This document shows positions 1 to 40,021 of a stretch of 64,000 bases of DNA, piece by piece. The number at the start of each line of letters is the position of its first letter. The first letter of the stretch is position 1. The stretch is from Imbricaverruca yamaguchii (taxonomy: Eukaryota > Arthropoda > Thecostraca > Neoverrucidae), in the NCBI GenBank assembly GCA_034440575.1, contig JAOTOL010001392.1, forward strand, positions 811,408 through 875,407, read 5' to 3'. The position numbers were made by a program, and so were the translations under genes. Below the pieces are notes generated by a model. It ran no database searches, was not told where the DNA came from, and worked only from the letters and a program-made list of their open reading frames with translations.

Positions 1-19
1 AGACGGGCGGCGACCCTGG

Positions 20-27130
<27,111 letters not shown>

Positions 27131-27792
27131 TGTGCCTGTTCTGTGGTGTGTTGGATGGATAGCCATGATTTGATGAGACTGTCTGAAGTGTGAATTTTGC
27201 TGCCTTAATTCGTTCAATGATAAACGTTGTGCATGGGAGTTGTGCCAGTTTTGACTGGGAATTTAGAGGCTTGTGCAGTGTTGTATATTTATGGATGCAT
27301 GTGGAAAATTAAGATCATGTAAGCGTCGTTGCTCTTGAGCGCCTGGTTGAGTTCGCAGATTTGGTGTTCTATATCACCATTGAATCAAAGATAATTTTCT
27401 GTTCCTGCAACAGGTGTCGGCCATTAGTCGTGATGCTGCCTAATTCAGATAGCTATGCATGTTAATTACGTAGATTACTGATGTAACCGAGAACCAATGC
27501 TGCAGGAGAGCCAACATCACCAGGGAGGGAGGGGAGAGAGAGAGAGAGATAACACCGTCGAAGGGAGCCGACACTACTGGAAGGCCAACGCGGCCGCAGC
27601 GACGCGGCTCAAAAAGCCCTGAACATAACTGGCAGAGACATTCTGAGGAAATGGTCAGTAGGAGGACCAAGTCGCACAGAACAGAGCGGAGAGCAGCCAG
27701 GACTCTGCCCTGCAGGTGGTGGCCCAATGTGTTGAGATGCGAGAGCCTTTCGGTCCGTTCGTGGTCGTCACCTGAGCCGGCCAGTAGTGAGC
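27131..27792. other. AGGF1 3' flank
   Basis: Presumed 3' UTR then intergenic DNA. No clean AATAAA close to the stop; GATAAA at about 27219 and other weak signals are possible. A short GAGAGA run lies near 27535. Confidence 0.45.
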
Positions 27793-28700
27793 GCAATCAC
27801 CACCCTGGCACCAGGCGGCACCGCCCCTGCGCACCACCGGCACCAGGCGGCTCTGCCCCTTTACACCACCGGCACCAGGCGGCTCCGCCCCTTCACACCA
27901 CCGACACCACCCTGGCACCAGGCGGCACCGACCCTTCACACCACCGACACCACCCTGGCACCAGGCGGCACCGCCCCTGCGCACCATCAGCACCGCCCCT
28001 GCGCGCCACCGGCACCACCCTGGCACCAGGCGGCACCGCCCCTGCGCACCACCGGCACCACCCTGGCACCAGGCGGCACCGCCCCTGCGCACCACCGGCA
28101 CCACCCTGGCACCAGGCGGCACCGCCCCTGCGCACCACCGGCACCACCCTGGCACCAGGCGGCACCGCCCCTTCACACCACCAGCACCGCCCCTGCGCAC
28201 CACCGGCACCACCCTGGCACCAGGCGGCACCGCCCCTTCACACCACCCTGGCACCAGGCGGCACCGCCCCTGCGCACCACCGGCACCACCCTGGCACCAG
28301 GCGGCTCCGCCCCTGCGCACCACCGGCACCAGGCGGCTCTGCCCCTTTACACCACCGGCACCAGGCGGCTCCGCCCCTTTACACCACCGGCACCAGGCGG
28401 CACCGCCCCTGCGCACCACCGGCACCAGGCGGCTCTGCCCCTTTACACCACCGGCACCAGGCGGCTCCGCCCCTTTACACCACCGACACCACCCTGGCAC
28501 CAGGCGGCACCGCCCCTGCGCACCACCGGCACCACCCTGGCACCAGGCGGCACCGCCCCTGCGCACCACCGGCGCCAACTTGGCACCAGGCGGCACCGCC
28601 CCTTCACACCACCCTGGCACCAGGCGGCTCCGCCCCTTCACACCACCGGCACCACCCTGGCACCAGGTGGCACCGCCCCTGCGCACCACCGACACCACCT
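27793..28700 (+). repeat. 43-bp and 32-bp GC-rich minisatellite
   Basis: Long unit: CCGGCACCACCCTGGCACCA plus GGCGGCACCGCCCCTGCGCACCA (43 bp). A 32-bp form lacks CACCCTGGCAC and often has CCTTTACACC. About 24 units. Long Pro/Ala/Thr/His frames on plus and Gly/Trp/Cys frames on minus are open in several registers and are artefacts. Confidence 0.95.
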
Positions 28701-30640
28701 CGACACCGCGCCGCCACCACTTAAAGTGGGACGCGCGGGACCGCCACGTCATCTACCACCAGCTACCGCCGCCCTCCCGGCAACACCCAGTGGCGGCCGG
28801 ACGAAATGTAACGAAATAACGGGAAATGTCAGGTGAAGCGCCGGTGGTGCAGAAAGTGCACCATGCATACCAAACCATGCAGTGCTTGTGGAATTCATCC
28901 AGATGCGGTATTGCTGAATCCTCCCAGTTATTCTGGTCCGCTCAGGAATCTACCGGTGTTTTTTTCTTCTCACCAGGTTGAATCCTGGAATATTCAGCAT
29001 AGTTCAGTCTTTTTTTAAATAAATAATATTCTACAATGTTGCCGCGTAATGGTGCCGCACTGTAATGACTTTTGAACAGTTTATTGATAAATGTGGGTTT
29101 GTCTTCGTCTCGCGTTTACTTCTGACATGATATATAATAATTTCCAACCTAACCAAAAAACGTCACTTAAATTAAACGGTTGATACGGCCTTTATTATGG
29201 GGCGATATTGCGAAACTTCGATGAGTAGTGTAGGGTGTTCCTCTAAGGGCCAGTGATAAGTCTATGGGACCGTCGCGTTGCGATCCCGATAGTCGAAAGT
29301 TCATCGTTATTTTGCACTATTTGTGATGGCGACCCGGAAAATTCAACTACTTAAACAGCGGTAACAACAGGATTATAGTAAGATAACATAATAGATAATA
29401 GATGCCGACAAGATTCACAAAAGATAATAGATGCCGACAGCAATTTACAAGCGCGTCTGCCAGCATCACGGTTGACAGGCCCGCCGGCTTCAACGTCCGC
29501 TCGAGTTCGAATCTCATTCCTAACTCCTCATGTTCGCTACGGACAGGCCCACACGTCCTGCAATGGGCGACACCCCACGACAGGCGTGGTTAGCCAGTGC
29601 GTTACACGGTAACAACGCATCCTCACGCCATTGGCTGAACGTGCGTCAGCCGTGACACATCCATGATGGCCGCAGTGGTGGATGAATTCCAGCGAAGCGT
29701 ATGACCCACGTGTTAGACCTCAGACCTAACGAGACTTGGCCAGTCCGTCGTCGACCGCCAGCCACCGGCTTCGGTAGCGTCGGTATTTTAACCACATCTA
29801 GATAACACGTCCTGTTTACAGACAACAACGCAGGTGATTCACTGAACTGCATTATTTAGCGCATGGCCGAAAGGGTGCAGTTTTATATAACATTCCTACA
29901 GAATGGTTATGTGGCAACCTGTGCGTCATCTGTGTAAATCGTGTGCCGGGTAACGAGTAGGGCGAAGTAAGGTTTACGTCCGGCGCGGTAGTGTGTGCTG
30001 TGGCTGGGCCATTACCCCCTCTGTTTATCAGGCCATAGCTGATGACCAGTGATACGCCTGCATGTGCGCTTAACATTTTAACATTTTCTTCGCTCTCGAG
30101 AAGATGGCATTTCAATGCAAAGCGTAGCAGTGGAGCATTGTACACGCGAGATAGGTGATTGTAGTGGTGTATGACATTTCTTGGGTGTTGAAGGGTTGCA
30201 TGCGATGTTATTGCTCATTATGAATATGCAGGTGAGGCGGTGGCGGCCGGCTTGCTGCAGTTTCGCAGCGTTAGGCGTCATGAGCGGACATAATGCCGGT
30301 GGCGCCTCTGGTGGTAGGTTTGTGAAAGAACACCACTAGAGTGGGTTGGGTCTGACTAATGCTATATTTTAGTTTCTAGAGAAGGTGCAGGCGATTTCCA
30401 ATGGTCAAATTTGAACAACATTGAAGCAAGCTGTCTTATGCTGCGTAGTTCATTTTATTATCAAATCATTTCACCTTGTCACTGCCGTTAAAGTGAAATG
30501 AAAGCAGTTGGCCACCCAATATCTTGTGATAAAAGCACGTCACTACATATTCTGTGTGCTGTGCAGACAATTTCCAATGTTCTTAACGAAACTAAAATCC
30601 AGCGTGCTACATTTTGATATCGTCTTGAAAAACTTCCATG
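28701..30640. other. Mostly non-coding, unresolved
   Basis: 28710-28800 (plus) encodes LKWDARDRHVIYHQLPPPSR just after the array. It is exon-like in GC content but matches no family I know. AATAAA occurs at 29018. A lone B-box-like GAGTTCGAATCTC is at about 29505. The rest is AT-rich with nothing recognisable. Confidence 0.4.
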
Positions 30641-30644
30641 GAGG

Positions 30645-31200
30645 TTTAACCCTGTCACTTTTGCACTCAATTCAAGAATTCGTGTTCCAAATTATCACAT
30701 TGTACTATATTAAACTGTATATCAGATGTTCTACATTACCGAATTAATAGCTAATGGTCTCAAATAAACCGGCATACAATCAGCTGTCTTTTGATACCAT
30801 GTTAAACTACGTTTGTAGATTGCTAACCCTGTCATTTTTGCACTCATTTCAAAGATTTGTGTCTGAAATTATCACATTCTACTACTTCAAATTGAATATC
30901 GGATGTTCTACATATGCGAACTAATTTGCAATGGTCTCAAGTAAACTAGCATAAAATCAGCTACCTTCTGATGCCGTACTCGACTACTTTTATATATATT
31001 TAGCCCTGCCATTTTTGCACTCAACTCGACGATTTCTGTCTCAATTTATTACATTGCATTACTTTTATTTGTATATCAGATGTTCTACCTTATGGAATTA
31101 ATTTCCAATGGTCTCAAATAAACCGCCATAGAATAACCTGCCTTCTGATGCCATACTCGACTACTTGTATAGATGTTTAACCCCATCATTTTTTACCTTT
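30645..31200 (+). repeat. 177-bp diverged tandem repeat, about 3 copies
   Basis: Marker strings recur at about 177-bp steps: CCCTGTCA.TTTTGCACTCA (30650, 30827, 31004), ATATCAGATGTTCTAC, and AATGGTCTCAAATAAACC. Divergence is about 15-25 percent. Non-coding. Confidence 0.85.
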
Positions 31201-31995
31201 TGATATGAAGTTGTCCGGAATTATTGAGGTTCTGGCATGCCTCGGTGCACGTCAAACGCCGACAGTTGCTGCCCAGAGGATCCGGATGGCCGCCGAGGGG
31301 TGGCATGACAAAAAGTAACATAAAGCTCCACCTTTAAACAGTATCGACTCTTCCACGTCAAAATGGTATATGAGAAATCCACGGTTGTAGATGCATTATT
31401 TCCATTCAACGCCCATAAGCGCAATATTCTTATACAATATCGAGAAAACCTGTCTGCATCCACTGTACTAGTGGCAGAACCCATGCCAGGTACATCGCTT
31501 GGTGTTTCAAATCTGAAAATCTACCTGTTACTTTGGCGTTGGGGCCCATTAACATTTGGTTCCCGCCCCACCATTTATGAATGGCGGCGGGCGGTCGGGA
31601 ACGGGCTGGAGGCCTCCAGCATCGCCGCCAACATCGCCGCCAGTATCGCCGCCAACGTCCGGCTGCCTAAGGTGGAAAGTTCCAGCATGCAATGCGCAAA
31701 GTAACAACATGCGCAATATATTACTGTAAATATCAATGGAATTGACGTCTGAAGGCAAACTAGCTTATAATGCATACAACAAGCTATATACATATAATTC
31801 GCATCACATTTTATGGAGACAGTCTCATAAATTGTAACTATATTTTTCGCACACACACTAATGAACGCCCGGGCGCGCTTGTCGCATGCGCACGTTTCAG
31901 AGTTCTTGAATGGCATCAGGAACCTACCTGTTTTCTTTCTTTACTGGGGGTCCCCCTGATGTCCGAATTCACATTGCGTCTGACGCCTAACGCTG
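31201..31995. other. No gene assigned; GCC-rich patch
   Basis: 31575-31690 is GC-rich with a 12-bp repeat ATCGCCGCCAAC (three copies, 31621-31656). Both strands are open over it, so coding is not shown. Confidence 0.35.
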
Positions 31996-33488
31996 CCTGC
32001 ATGGTGCCTACTGTAACCTGCCCGCATGGTGCCTACTGTAACGCTGCCCGCATGGTGCCTACTGTAACCTGCCCGCATGGTGCCTACTGTAACCTGCCCG
32101 CATGGTGCCTACTGTAACCTGCCCGCATGGTGCCTACTGTAACCTGCCCGCATGGTGCCTACTGTAACCTGCCCGCATGGTGCCTACTGTAACGCTGCCC
32201 GCATGGTGCCTACTGTAACCTGCCCGCATGGTGCCTACTGTAACGCTGCCCGCATGGTGCCTACTGTAACCTGCCCGCATGGTGCCTACTGTAACCTGCC
32301 CGCATGGTGCCTACTGAAACCTGCCCGCATGGTGCCTACTGTAACCTGCCCGCATGGTGCCTACTGTAACCTGCCCGCATGGTGCCCACTGTAACCTGCC
32401 CGCATGGTGCCTACTGAAACCTGCCCGCATGGTGCCTACTGTAACGCTGCCCGCATGGTGCCTACTGTAACCTGCCCGCATGGTGCCTACTGTAACGCTG
32501 CCCGCATGGTGCCTACTGTAACCTGCCCGCATGGTGCCTACTGTAACCTGCCCGCATGGTGCCTACTGTAACCTGCCCGCATGGTGCCTACTGTAACCTG
32601 CCCGCATGGTGCCTACTGTAACCTGCCCGCATGGTGCCTACTGTAACCTGCCCGCATGGTGCCTACTGTAACCTGCCCGCATGGTGCCTACTGTAACCTG
32701 CCCGCATGGTGCCTACTGTAACCTGCCTGCATGGTGCCTACTGTAACCTGCCCGGATGGTGCCTACTGTAACCTGCCCGCATGGTGCCTACTGTAACCTG
32801 CCTGCATGGTGCCTACTGTAACCTGCCCGCATGGTGCCTACTGTAACCTGCCCGCATGGTGCCTACTGTAACCTGCCCGCATGATGCCTACTGTAACCTG
32901 CCCGCATGGTGCCTACTGTAACCTGCCCGCATGGTGCCTACTGTAACGCTGCCCGCATGGTGCCTACTGTAACGCTACCCGCATGGTGCCTACTGTAGCC
33001 TGCCTGCATGGTGCCTACTGTAACCTGCCCGCATGGTCCCTACTGTAACCTGCCTGCATGGTGCCTACTGTAACCTGCCTGCATGGTGCCTACTATAACC
33101 TGCCTGCATGGTGCCTACTGTAACCTGCCCGCATGGTGCCTACTGTAACCTGCCCGCATGGTGCCTACTGTAACCTGCCCGCATGGTGCCTACTGTAACC
33201 TGCCCGCATGGTGCATACTGTAACCTGCCCGCATGGTGCCTACTGTAACCTGCCTGCATGGTGCCTACTGTAACCTGCCCGCATGGTGCCTACTGTAACG
33301 CTGCCCGCATGGTGCCTACTGTAACCTGCCCGCATGGTGCCTACTGTAACCTGCCCGCATGGTGCCTACTGTAACCTGCCCGCATGGTGCCTACTGTAAC
33401 GCTGCCCGCATGGTGCCTACTGTAACCTGCCCGCATGGTGCCTACTGTAACGCTGCCCGCATGGTGCCTACTGTAACCTGCCCGCATG
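31996..33488 (+). repeat. 25-bp minisatellite, about 59 copies
   Basis: The unit is CCCGCATGGTGCCTACTGTA plus ACCTG; a 26-bp form has AACGCTG. Sequence variation is low. It ends at 33488 in a diverged unit GGTATCTACTGCCACC next to the 18-bp array. Confidence 0.97.
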
Positions 33489-33534
33489 GTATCTACTGCC
33501 ACCTGCGCCACCTGTCGCCCGTCGCGGCCGAAGA

Positions 33535-34265
33535 CGCGGGTATTGGCCGTGACGCGGGTGTTGGCCGTGACGCGGGTGTTGGCCGTGACGCGGGTGTCGG
33601 CCGTGACGCGGGTGTTGGGCGTGACGCGGGTGTTGGCCGTGACGCCGGTGTTGGCCGTGACACGGGTGTCGGCCGTGACGCGGGTGTTGGCCGTGACGCG
33701 GGTGTTGGCCGTGACGCGGGTGTTGGCCGTGACGCGGGTGTTGGCCGTGACGCGAGTGTTGGCCGTGACGCGGGTGTTGGCCGTGACGCGGGTGTTGGCC
33801 GTGACGCGGGTGTTGGCCGTGACGCGGGTGTTGGCCGTGACGCGGGTGTTGGCCGTGACGCGGGTGTTGGCCGTGACGCGGGTGTTGGCCGTGACGCGAG
33901 AGTTGGCCGTGACGCGGGTGTTGGCCGTGACGCGGGTGTTGGCCGTGACGCGGGTGTTGGCCGTGACGCGAGTGTTGGCCGTGACGCGGGTGTTGGCCGT
34001 GACGCGAGAGTTGGCCGTGACGCGAGTGTTGGCCGTGACGCGGGTGTTGGCCGTGACGCGGGTGTTGGCCGTGACGCGGGTGTTGGCCGTGACGCGGGTA
34101 CTGGCCGTGACGCGAGTGTTGGCCGTGACGCGAGTGTTGGCCGTGACGCGGGTGTTGGCCGTGACGCGAGAGTTGGCCGTGACGCGAGTGTTGGCCGTGA
34201 CGCGAGTGTTGGCCGTGACGCGGGTGTTGGCCGTGACGCGGGTGTTGGCCGTGACGCGGGTCACC
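33535..34265 (+). repeat. 18-bp minisatellite, about 40 copies, frame-preserving
   Basis: The unit GACGCGGGTGTTGGCCGT keeps an exact 18-bp length across about 40 copies, so hexapeptide repeats are open on both strands (GVGRDA plus, RVTANT minus). Flanks on the minus strand read GWTVALV before and RVFGRDGRQ before a CAG|GTGGCG donor-like site, so a coding minisatellite in a minus-strand gene is possible but unproven. Confidence 0.93.
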
Positions 34266-34371
34266 AGCGCCACGGTCCAGCCCGGGCGGCGTGGGACGCG
34301 GGCGTGCTAAGCAGAGGCGCTCAGGCTGAGGTTGGCGCCAGCCAGGCGGACGACCTCGCGCACCCCTCGCA

Positions 34372-35207
34372 CGCTGACACACCGAGAAGTACCCCCACGG
34401 CACCCACAGGCGCTGACATCCCGTCACCTCAACTGCGGCCACGCCGGCAGTCTCCGTCCCTGCTCATACCCTCGAGGCCCGGTGGCAACGAAGGCCACCG
34501 GCCTACTTGAAGTACTATAGGACAGAGTCTATAGGACCCATCTACCTACTCCCGTATGACGGTCCTATGGTCCTTGGTCCCATATAGTCCTTGGTGGCCG
34601 ACGGTGGCAGCCGCTTTGGTCAATCGTGAGCGACGCGATCGATGCTCTGTGGTGTGGTGTGGTGTGGTCCCTGGTGGTCCATCTGTCCGGCTGCGTCCAG
34701 GCGCAGACGTGCTCGGTTCATGTTGGAGCTTTAGAAGTTGAAAACTGGGGATGATGTCGGGATTGACCTTTTGTATATTAACCTGGTTCTACGCTATAAA
34801 CGTATTCTTTCTGTGTGACTCCAGGTTAAATCCAGGAGCATTCAGTTGATGTGTTTACTATAATTCAGCTCAAGTATATCGCTTTGATCGAGAGTGATTT
34901 GAAATATAAATTTAAGAAAACAATTATTAAAATATGTTTTACAACGGGAATGCACATGTAAGATAAATATGGGGCCTTTTCTGGAGGTAGTAGTCTTGTG
35001 TAGTCTCACAAGTAGTCGCGGGTCTCACAAGTAGTCTCACAAGGGGGTAGTAGTCTCCTTCTGTCATGTGCTATCAAATATGGCAGTGAAGAAGGAGACA
35101 ATCATGAATCATTTGTGGCAAAAGTGAAACTCCCAGTGGATGCAGCTTCTAGGCTGCAGGTGAATCATCAACCCAGGAGGTTGTTACTATCTCGCAAGGC
35201 ACTTGGT
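34372..35207 (+). repeat. Direct segmental duplication, copy 1
   Basis: Nearly identical to 42335-43161, 7.95 kb away, in the same orientation. One 9-bp indel (near 34570) and few substitutions separate them. Holds one unit of the CACCGACACACCGAG-type minisatellite at its left end, a GC-rich stretch and an AT-rich rest. Confidence 0.95.
35087..35159 (+). other. Exon-like segment inside the duplication, copy 1
   Basis: Between ATGGCAG and CTGCAG|GTGAAT there is an open 73-bp piece reading EEGDNHESFVAKVKLPVDAA then SRLQ. Composition and borders look exon-like. The same piece is present in copy 2 at about 43041-43113. No family recognised; it could equally be a repeat. Confidence 0.2.
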
Positions 35208-35289
35208 TGTATAGACCACTGCCTCATCAAGGTACACGGTTACGGGAGAGGGACGGTGTAACGGGCGGTACCCGAGTCCTACCTAAAGT

Positions 35290-35440
35290 CAGGCCTGCGC
35301 TGACCGCCATCAGCCTCTCGTACAGCTGCAGCAGGCCGCTGAGAGGACGGGCCCCAACACCGACGTCGACGGTCCGGCTACGGCCGGCCACGGCGCCTCC
35401 AGACCGGCCCCTGTCAATGTCCATTGGCAGCCGGGGACGT
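35290..35440 (-). other. GC-rich exon-like segment, minus strand
   Basis: The minus frame reads ...GVGARPLSGLLQLYERLMAV then SAGLTL and ends at a donor-like TTTAG|GTAGGA. Possible ATG at 35424. It differs sharply in GC content from its surroundings. No homologue recognised; low confidence. Confidence 0.22.
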
Positions 35441-35689
35441 CATCTGGGCGCTGATTTGGGTTCAGCAGATTATCACGACAGCAAGAAATGGTACTTTTCC
35501 GCGTACGTTCCTGACTAACAAGTATACCTGAGTGGTGCAAGTTATACGTCATCTGAAAGCTTGTTTCATGGTATTTCGATAATCATGGGAGACTTTCACA
35601 TGAATATGTTAGTTATTGTGTAAAATGGTGTTATTAGACCCATGTCATATCCATCGACAATTTTTAACTTAAGCGGGCCGAGCGGTTCG

Positions 35690-35772
35690 GTGTTGGTAGC
35701 GCAGTTGGTAGCGCGTCGGTTTGCCGACTCGGAGGTAGCCGGTTCGAGCCTGGAGGCCGGCAGCTTTTTGTG
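35690..35772 (+). repeat. tRNA-like sequence, SINE or pseudogene
   Basis: D-arm-like TAGCGCAGTTGGTAGCGCG and B box GCCGGTTCGAGCCTGG are at tRNA spacing. The anticodon arm does not form a standard 5-bp/7-nt hairpin, so it is called tRNA-derived, not a tRNA. Confidence 0.5.
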
Positions 35773-36896
35773 CGCGTCGTGGCAAGTCCCTCTAATAAGC
35801 GACAGTGAATTAAGACACTGTTCACATGGGGCGATCTTTTTCATAAAGAGAAGGGAAATACGCAGATATTCTGCAAGGCTGGGGTTCTGCCACCTTCAAT
35901 TTATGGTTTGGCACTTCTTCTAATCAGCCAGGCATAGGAAATACGGAACATGTCACCGCTTATGGCAGTGTCCAGGCCCACTGCCCCTTACTGACACGGG
36001 CGGCGGACCATCGGGGGTGGGACAGGAGACAGGATCCCCTGAATTTAATCATGTGTGGCACTAGGCAGTGCATTGCAAATATTGAGCTAAAAACTAACGG
36101 TTCCCCTTTCCCCTCCCACCAGTACAGCCGACCAACATTAGTCCCTGCTCCTCGAGGTGTGCATATAATAACAGTACATGATTATCAAGGTGACAAAACC
36201 AACAATTATGCATGCTGCCGAACAGTCAAATGACTGGACCCGAGGTGGAGTCAGAGCGATGCCAGTTCTAAGCTCGGCTCCACGCCTTTTACGATACACG
36301 GCGAACACACACCACCAGGACTGTGACAAGCATTGCTTTGACAGGAGCAGACGTTTACTAAAATATTTCGGTGACAATCCTGAACTTTCTGCAGTGCCGG
36401 CGCAAATAAAAAAATCACGCTTTTCGTACCATGAACGCTCGATTTAGATTCGGCAAAAACATTGTGGAACCCGTAAGCGCTAAGACGGATTTTAGGTGCC
36501 CGCATGAGGACTTCGGTTCGATTATCATGCATTGTCAAAGGCTTTACGCGGAACTTGGCAAGATTGGGGAAGCAACCCCGTTCATTCCCCACCGTAGCTT
36601 TGCCCATGTTCGCACACCGTTATTCGGCATTTTCAGTCGAAATGAATTGGCTGCGTCGCTGACGCCATGTGAATCAAACTTCTGTCATGCATGCAATAAT
36701 GCAGGGGTAACAGCAATTTCTATGCCAGACCAGCTCGGAAGCAACTTTAATAACAACTTAATTTGTGTTTAGAATGGACAGTTGCCACGTAATACCATAC
36801 ATATTTTTAATTAAATTTGTTCTATTTTTAACTAAAGAAAATATTTTCCTTTTAAAATATTATTTCTTTATTCGCGTCGTGCAATCTGAAATGCCA
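35773..36896. other. No gene recognised
   Basis: Mixed unique sequence. The 113-codon plus frame 36431-36772 has no domain or codon signal I can support. Confidence 0.45.
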
Positions 36897-36982
36897 CCCC
36901 GGTAGCTCAGTTGGTTAGAGCGCTGGCTTGTGCTGGTCTCCCCTGTCCTGGCAACACAGGGTTCGGGTCGCTTCGCGCGCTT
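36897..36982 (+). repeat. tRNA-derived repeat, copy 2
   Basis: Over 85 percent identical to 1611-1700: CCCCGGTAGCTCAGTTGGTT, GGTCTCCCCTGTCCTGGCAA, CACAGGGTTCGGGTC. Same lack of a paired acceptor stem, so an interspersed tRNA-derived family. Confidence 0.6.
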
Positions 36983-39780
36983 AACACATCATTCCCCCCC
37001 CCCACCGCCACGCTTAGCATTTAACATTCATTCAATTCACATCATTATCTGATGTGATTTGAAGGAAGCTGATATTAATTTCTATGGGAAATGAAATCTC
37101 AGGAAATCGGCAGCTCAAGTTCCTGTGCTGATATCTAGAAAAAAAGTAATTTCACTAAAAAATAATATTAATATCATTCAACTATGATTTTTCAAACACT
37201 AGGAAAAACACTAATGTTGACAATGACAGTACATGCTATCCCCCACGCCATAAGACATAAGAGGTTATGTTAAGTGTGGGGGGAATATGGAATAATATGT
37301 AAAATATGGAAAGTGTTGGGAAATGGGGTTTTTGGTGACTAACAAAGAACACTGATGTCAAATTACAAAAATATCCTAACTGAATCCGACCTAAACAACT
37401 GATGTTGGACCTCCTAAAACATACTCATGTTCGGTCATCTAAAACCTACTGATATTGTATGCTGGATGTTGAACGGGATTCACAAAGGAAATGGTAGATC
37501 CATTGTACCTTAATTACACACTCGCATCAATTGTACACCGTATATTAATTAACCTCGTGACATGGAAACTCAGTTAATGTAAGCATACATTTTGTATCCT
37601 AGGCTGAATCTGTTATCATTACTCCATGTAGAAAGGGCTGGCCATTATTCTGCTGGAATATCATGAAAAAAATGTTAGAAATAGCCACATGCAAATATAT
37701 GTATTCATTTTTTGGTATAATTAAACCTGGTTTTTGCTATCCGTGCATGACTGCCTATCCTGTCTTCTTCTGATCTTTCACTACTCCCAAGTAGCCTTGT
37801 TCTTCATTCAACACAGTTTATGGAAAATTATTTTCAGGATACTGGGAAGAAGTTGCTAGTAAGCTTCAAGAAGTTCAGTCCATACATCTGTCTAAAAAAA
37901 TTGTCTTCATTGTCTTCATATATAAATACCAAGGTTTTTGGAGTTTGGAGGATAGAATAGAAACAACAGTGTTTTTCCTGAAAAAAGAGGTAGGTTAGGT
38001 TTGGACTGGGGAAGGATTGTGGTGATAACTAAACCAGCATTTTTGCATATGTGATATCAAAGATATTCAATGGATGGCATTGGTTTGGATGCACTGTTTA
38101 TACATTTGACATTATCCTTCACTACCAATTACCCCACTCAAAGCAACACATTTTGCATTACTTCACTTACGAACTGAAAAGCATGCATTTGTGCTGGAAT
38201 ACAATGGTCATATCATCTTAATGACTTTCAGAAACATGCATTTACAATTTTTTCTTGAAATGCCACCTCAACTAAAATGCAAATCTTCTTCTGCAGGTAC
38301 AATTGTAAAAACCTCACACAGCTCCAGCCTTGCCTCTTTTCAGAAGGGAACATAAATTAGCTTCCAATTAAAAAAAAATCACATTCATGAACAATTCGAT
38401 CTGAAAATTGAGGAAGCTAAAGAAATGCCTAACTTATCCCAACCTCATTTTAGCTTTGCCTTGGTAAAAATGTGCAAAACGTCACTTGTAAACACTCAAA
38501 ACTGCAATAATGAACCCTTAAATAACATCTCACACAGTACAGGCGAGAGTGGTCACATTTTAACCACATCAATCAACTTTGCATTGGAAAGGCATATCAA
38601 GAATCAAAATATTAACTAAAAAATATATATTTCCCGGAACATTTATTTTAAGGTCTGATATTTTTTTTGGCAATTACACCGGTATTTTTCGTGGCTACTA
38701 ATAATTGGTACCACAACAGCTACAGTGAAGTAATCCTGCACAACCACTTTCATGTTCAGAATATGTCACAACACTACAAAACAATTATATGTTTTAAAGT
38801 AGCTCTATGTGAGTGGTTAGATGACTTTGATAGAGAGAACCATCTGAAGATGGATACCATCTTCATTTTTTTAAAATTCGGTAAACAGTATAATTACTAC
38901 AAAAGCAGCAGTAGAGCAATTTGTTCCATGCATTAAATGTTTGGAAACTCCCTCTTACCCTACTACCACTACTGCCCAGCCATGATACAATGGGCAAGCA
39001 ATTACCAAATTGTCCACAAGTTGGTGGACGGAACAGTATGGCATGATTACATATAGCACACAGAAACAATATAACTGACAGGGGGCCAACGCACATGCTA
39101 ACATTAATCACCAGATTGCATCAATGACATGCTGACCAAGTTGACATTGTGGGTATAAGGCCTTAATTCTCATAAATTGTCTGAGGTGTTTTCTCAATAT
39201 CAACCACGCCATGGATAAACTAATTCTCGTTATGGCGCCTTTCGGTTCAAAGCCACCAGCACGCTAGAAAAATAAGAAAAAAATGCAAGCTTCAATGAAT
39301 TAATAATATGCTTTACAACCAACGGGGAAACTAATCGTGAGAAAAGCGCCATAATTGTGCTAAAATGAAAGCACCATATTTAGTGGATTTATTGGTATAG
39401 TCCAAAACTAGTATATAATTTAGCAGTAATCTGGAATAAATAAGCGCTTCTGGTAAATGACGTCACTTGGCGTAGGTTTTGTATAGTTTCAACTAACTAT
39501 ACTAGAACAGCCAACTTTGGAGTACCTGTTGTCTCTAGTTATCTTGCTCCAGACAAGGTTGGGCAGGCAGGCGCGCAACAGCTGATTGCGGCCGCTGGTG
39601 ATTGGTCGTGAAAATCCGCTGGCTTAACATGGGGCCGAAATCATAGTTTTGGAGAGGACGTGGTGTGCAAGTACCAACAGCAAGTTTGAATATACTTTTA
39701 TTTGTCACCTGTTCAGAATTTATTGGTCTTTGTATCAGCAATTTATAAATACATTTAGTGAGTGTAATTGTTTTGTCTTC
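36983..39780. other. AT-rich intergenic DNA, nothing seen
   Basis: About 2.8 kb of AT-rich unique sequence. Short frames only, no tandem repeat of note, no RNA gene or transposon end recognised. Confidence 0.6.
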
Positions 39781-39782
39781 AG

Positions 39783-40015
39783 AAGCGTTTCAAGCTCATT
39801 TCTTCAAAGATGTAAAAAGGCGCCTGCCTCTGCTACGAATGCCTGGCGCGTCACCGGCTAGCGTTATGGAGGTGGGCGTTCATCATGCCGTTTTGGCTCA
39901 GGGCGTCTACCAAGTGAAAGCAAGCTATGGTCGGGCGTGGCGCATGGTCATGGGCAGACCGTTGCACCTGCGACGCCCGCTGCCGCGCGGCGGTACACGT
40001 CACCCACAGGCGTGA
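39783..40015 (+). other. Exon-like open segment
   Basis: After a good acceptor (TTGTTTTGTCTTCAG, 39782) the plus frame reads ...FFKDVKRRLPLLRMPGASPA, VMEVGVHHAVLAQGVYQVKA, SYGRAWRMVMGRPLHLRRPL to a stop at 40015, just before the next array. The AT- to GC-rich switch is exon-like. No family recognised. Confidence 0.22.
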
Positions 40016-40021
40016 CGCCCA

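Noticed and set aside
27651..28836. Two long overlapping Pro/His-rich frames and their antisense
   Set aside because: Generated by the 43/32-bp GC-rich minisatellite in several registers.
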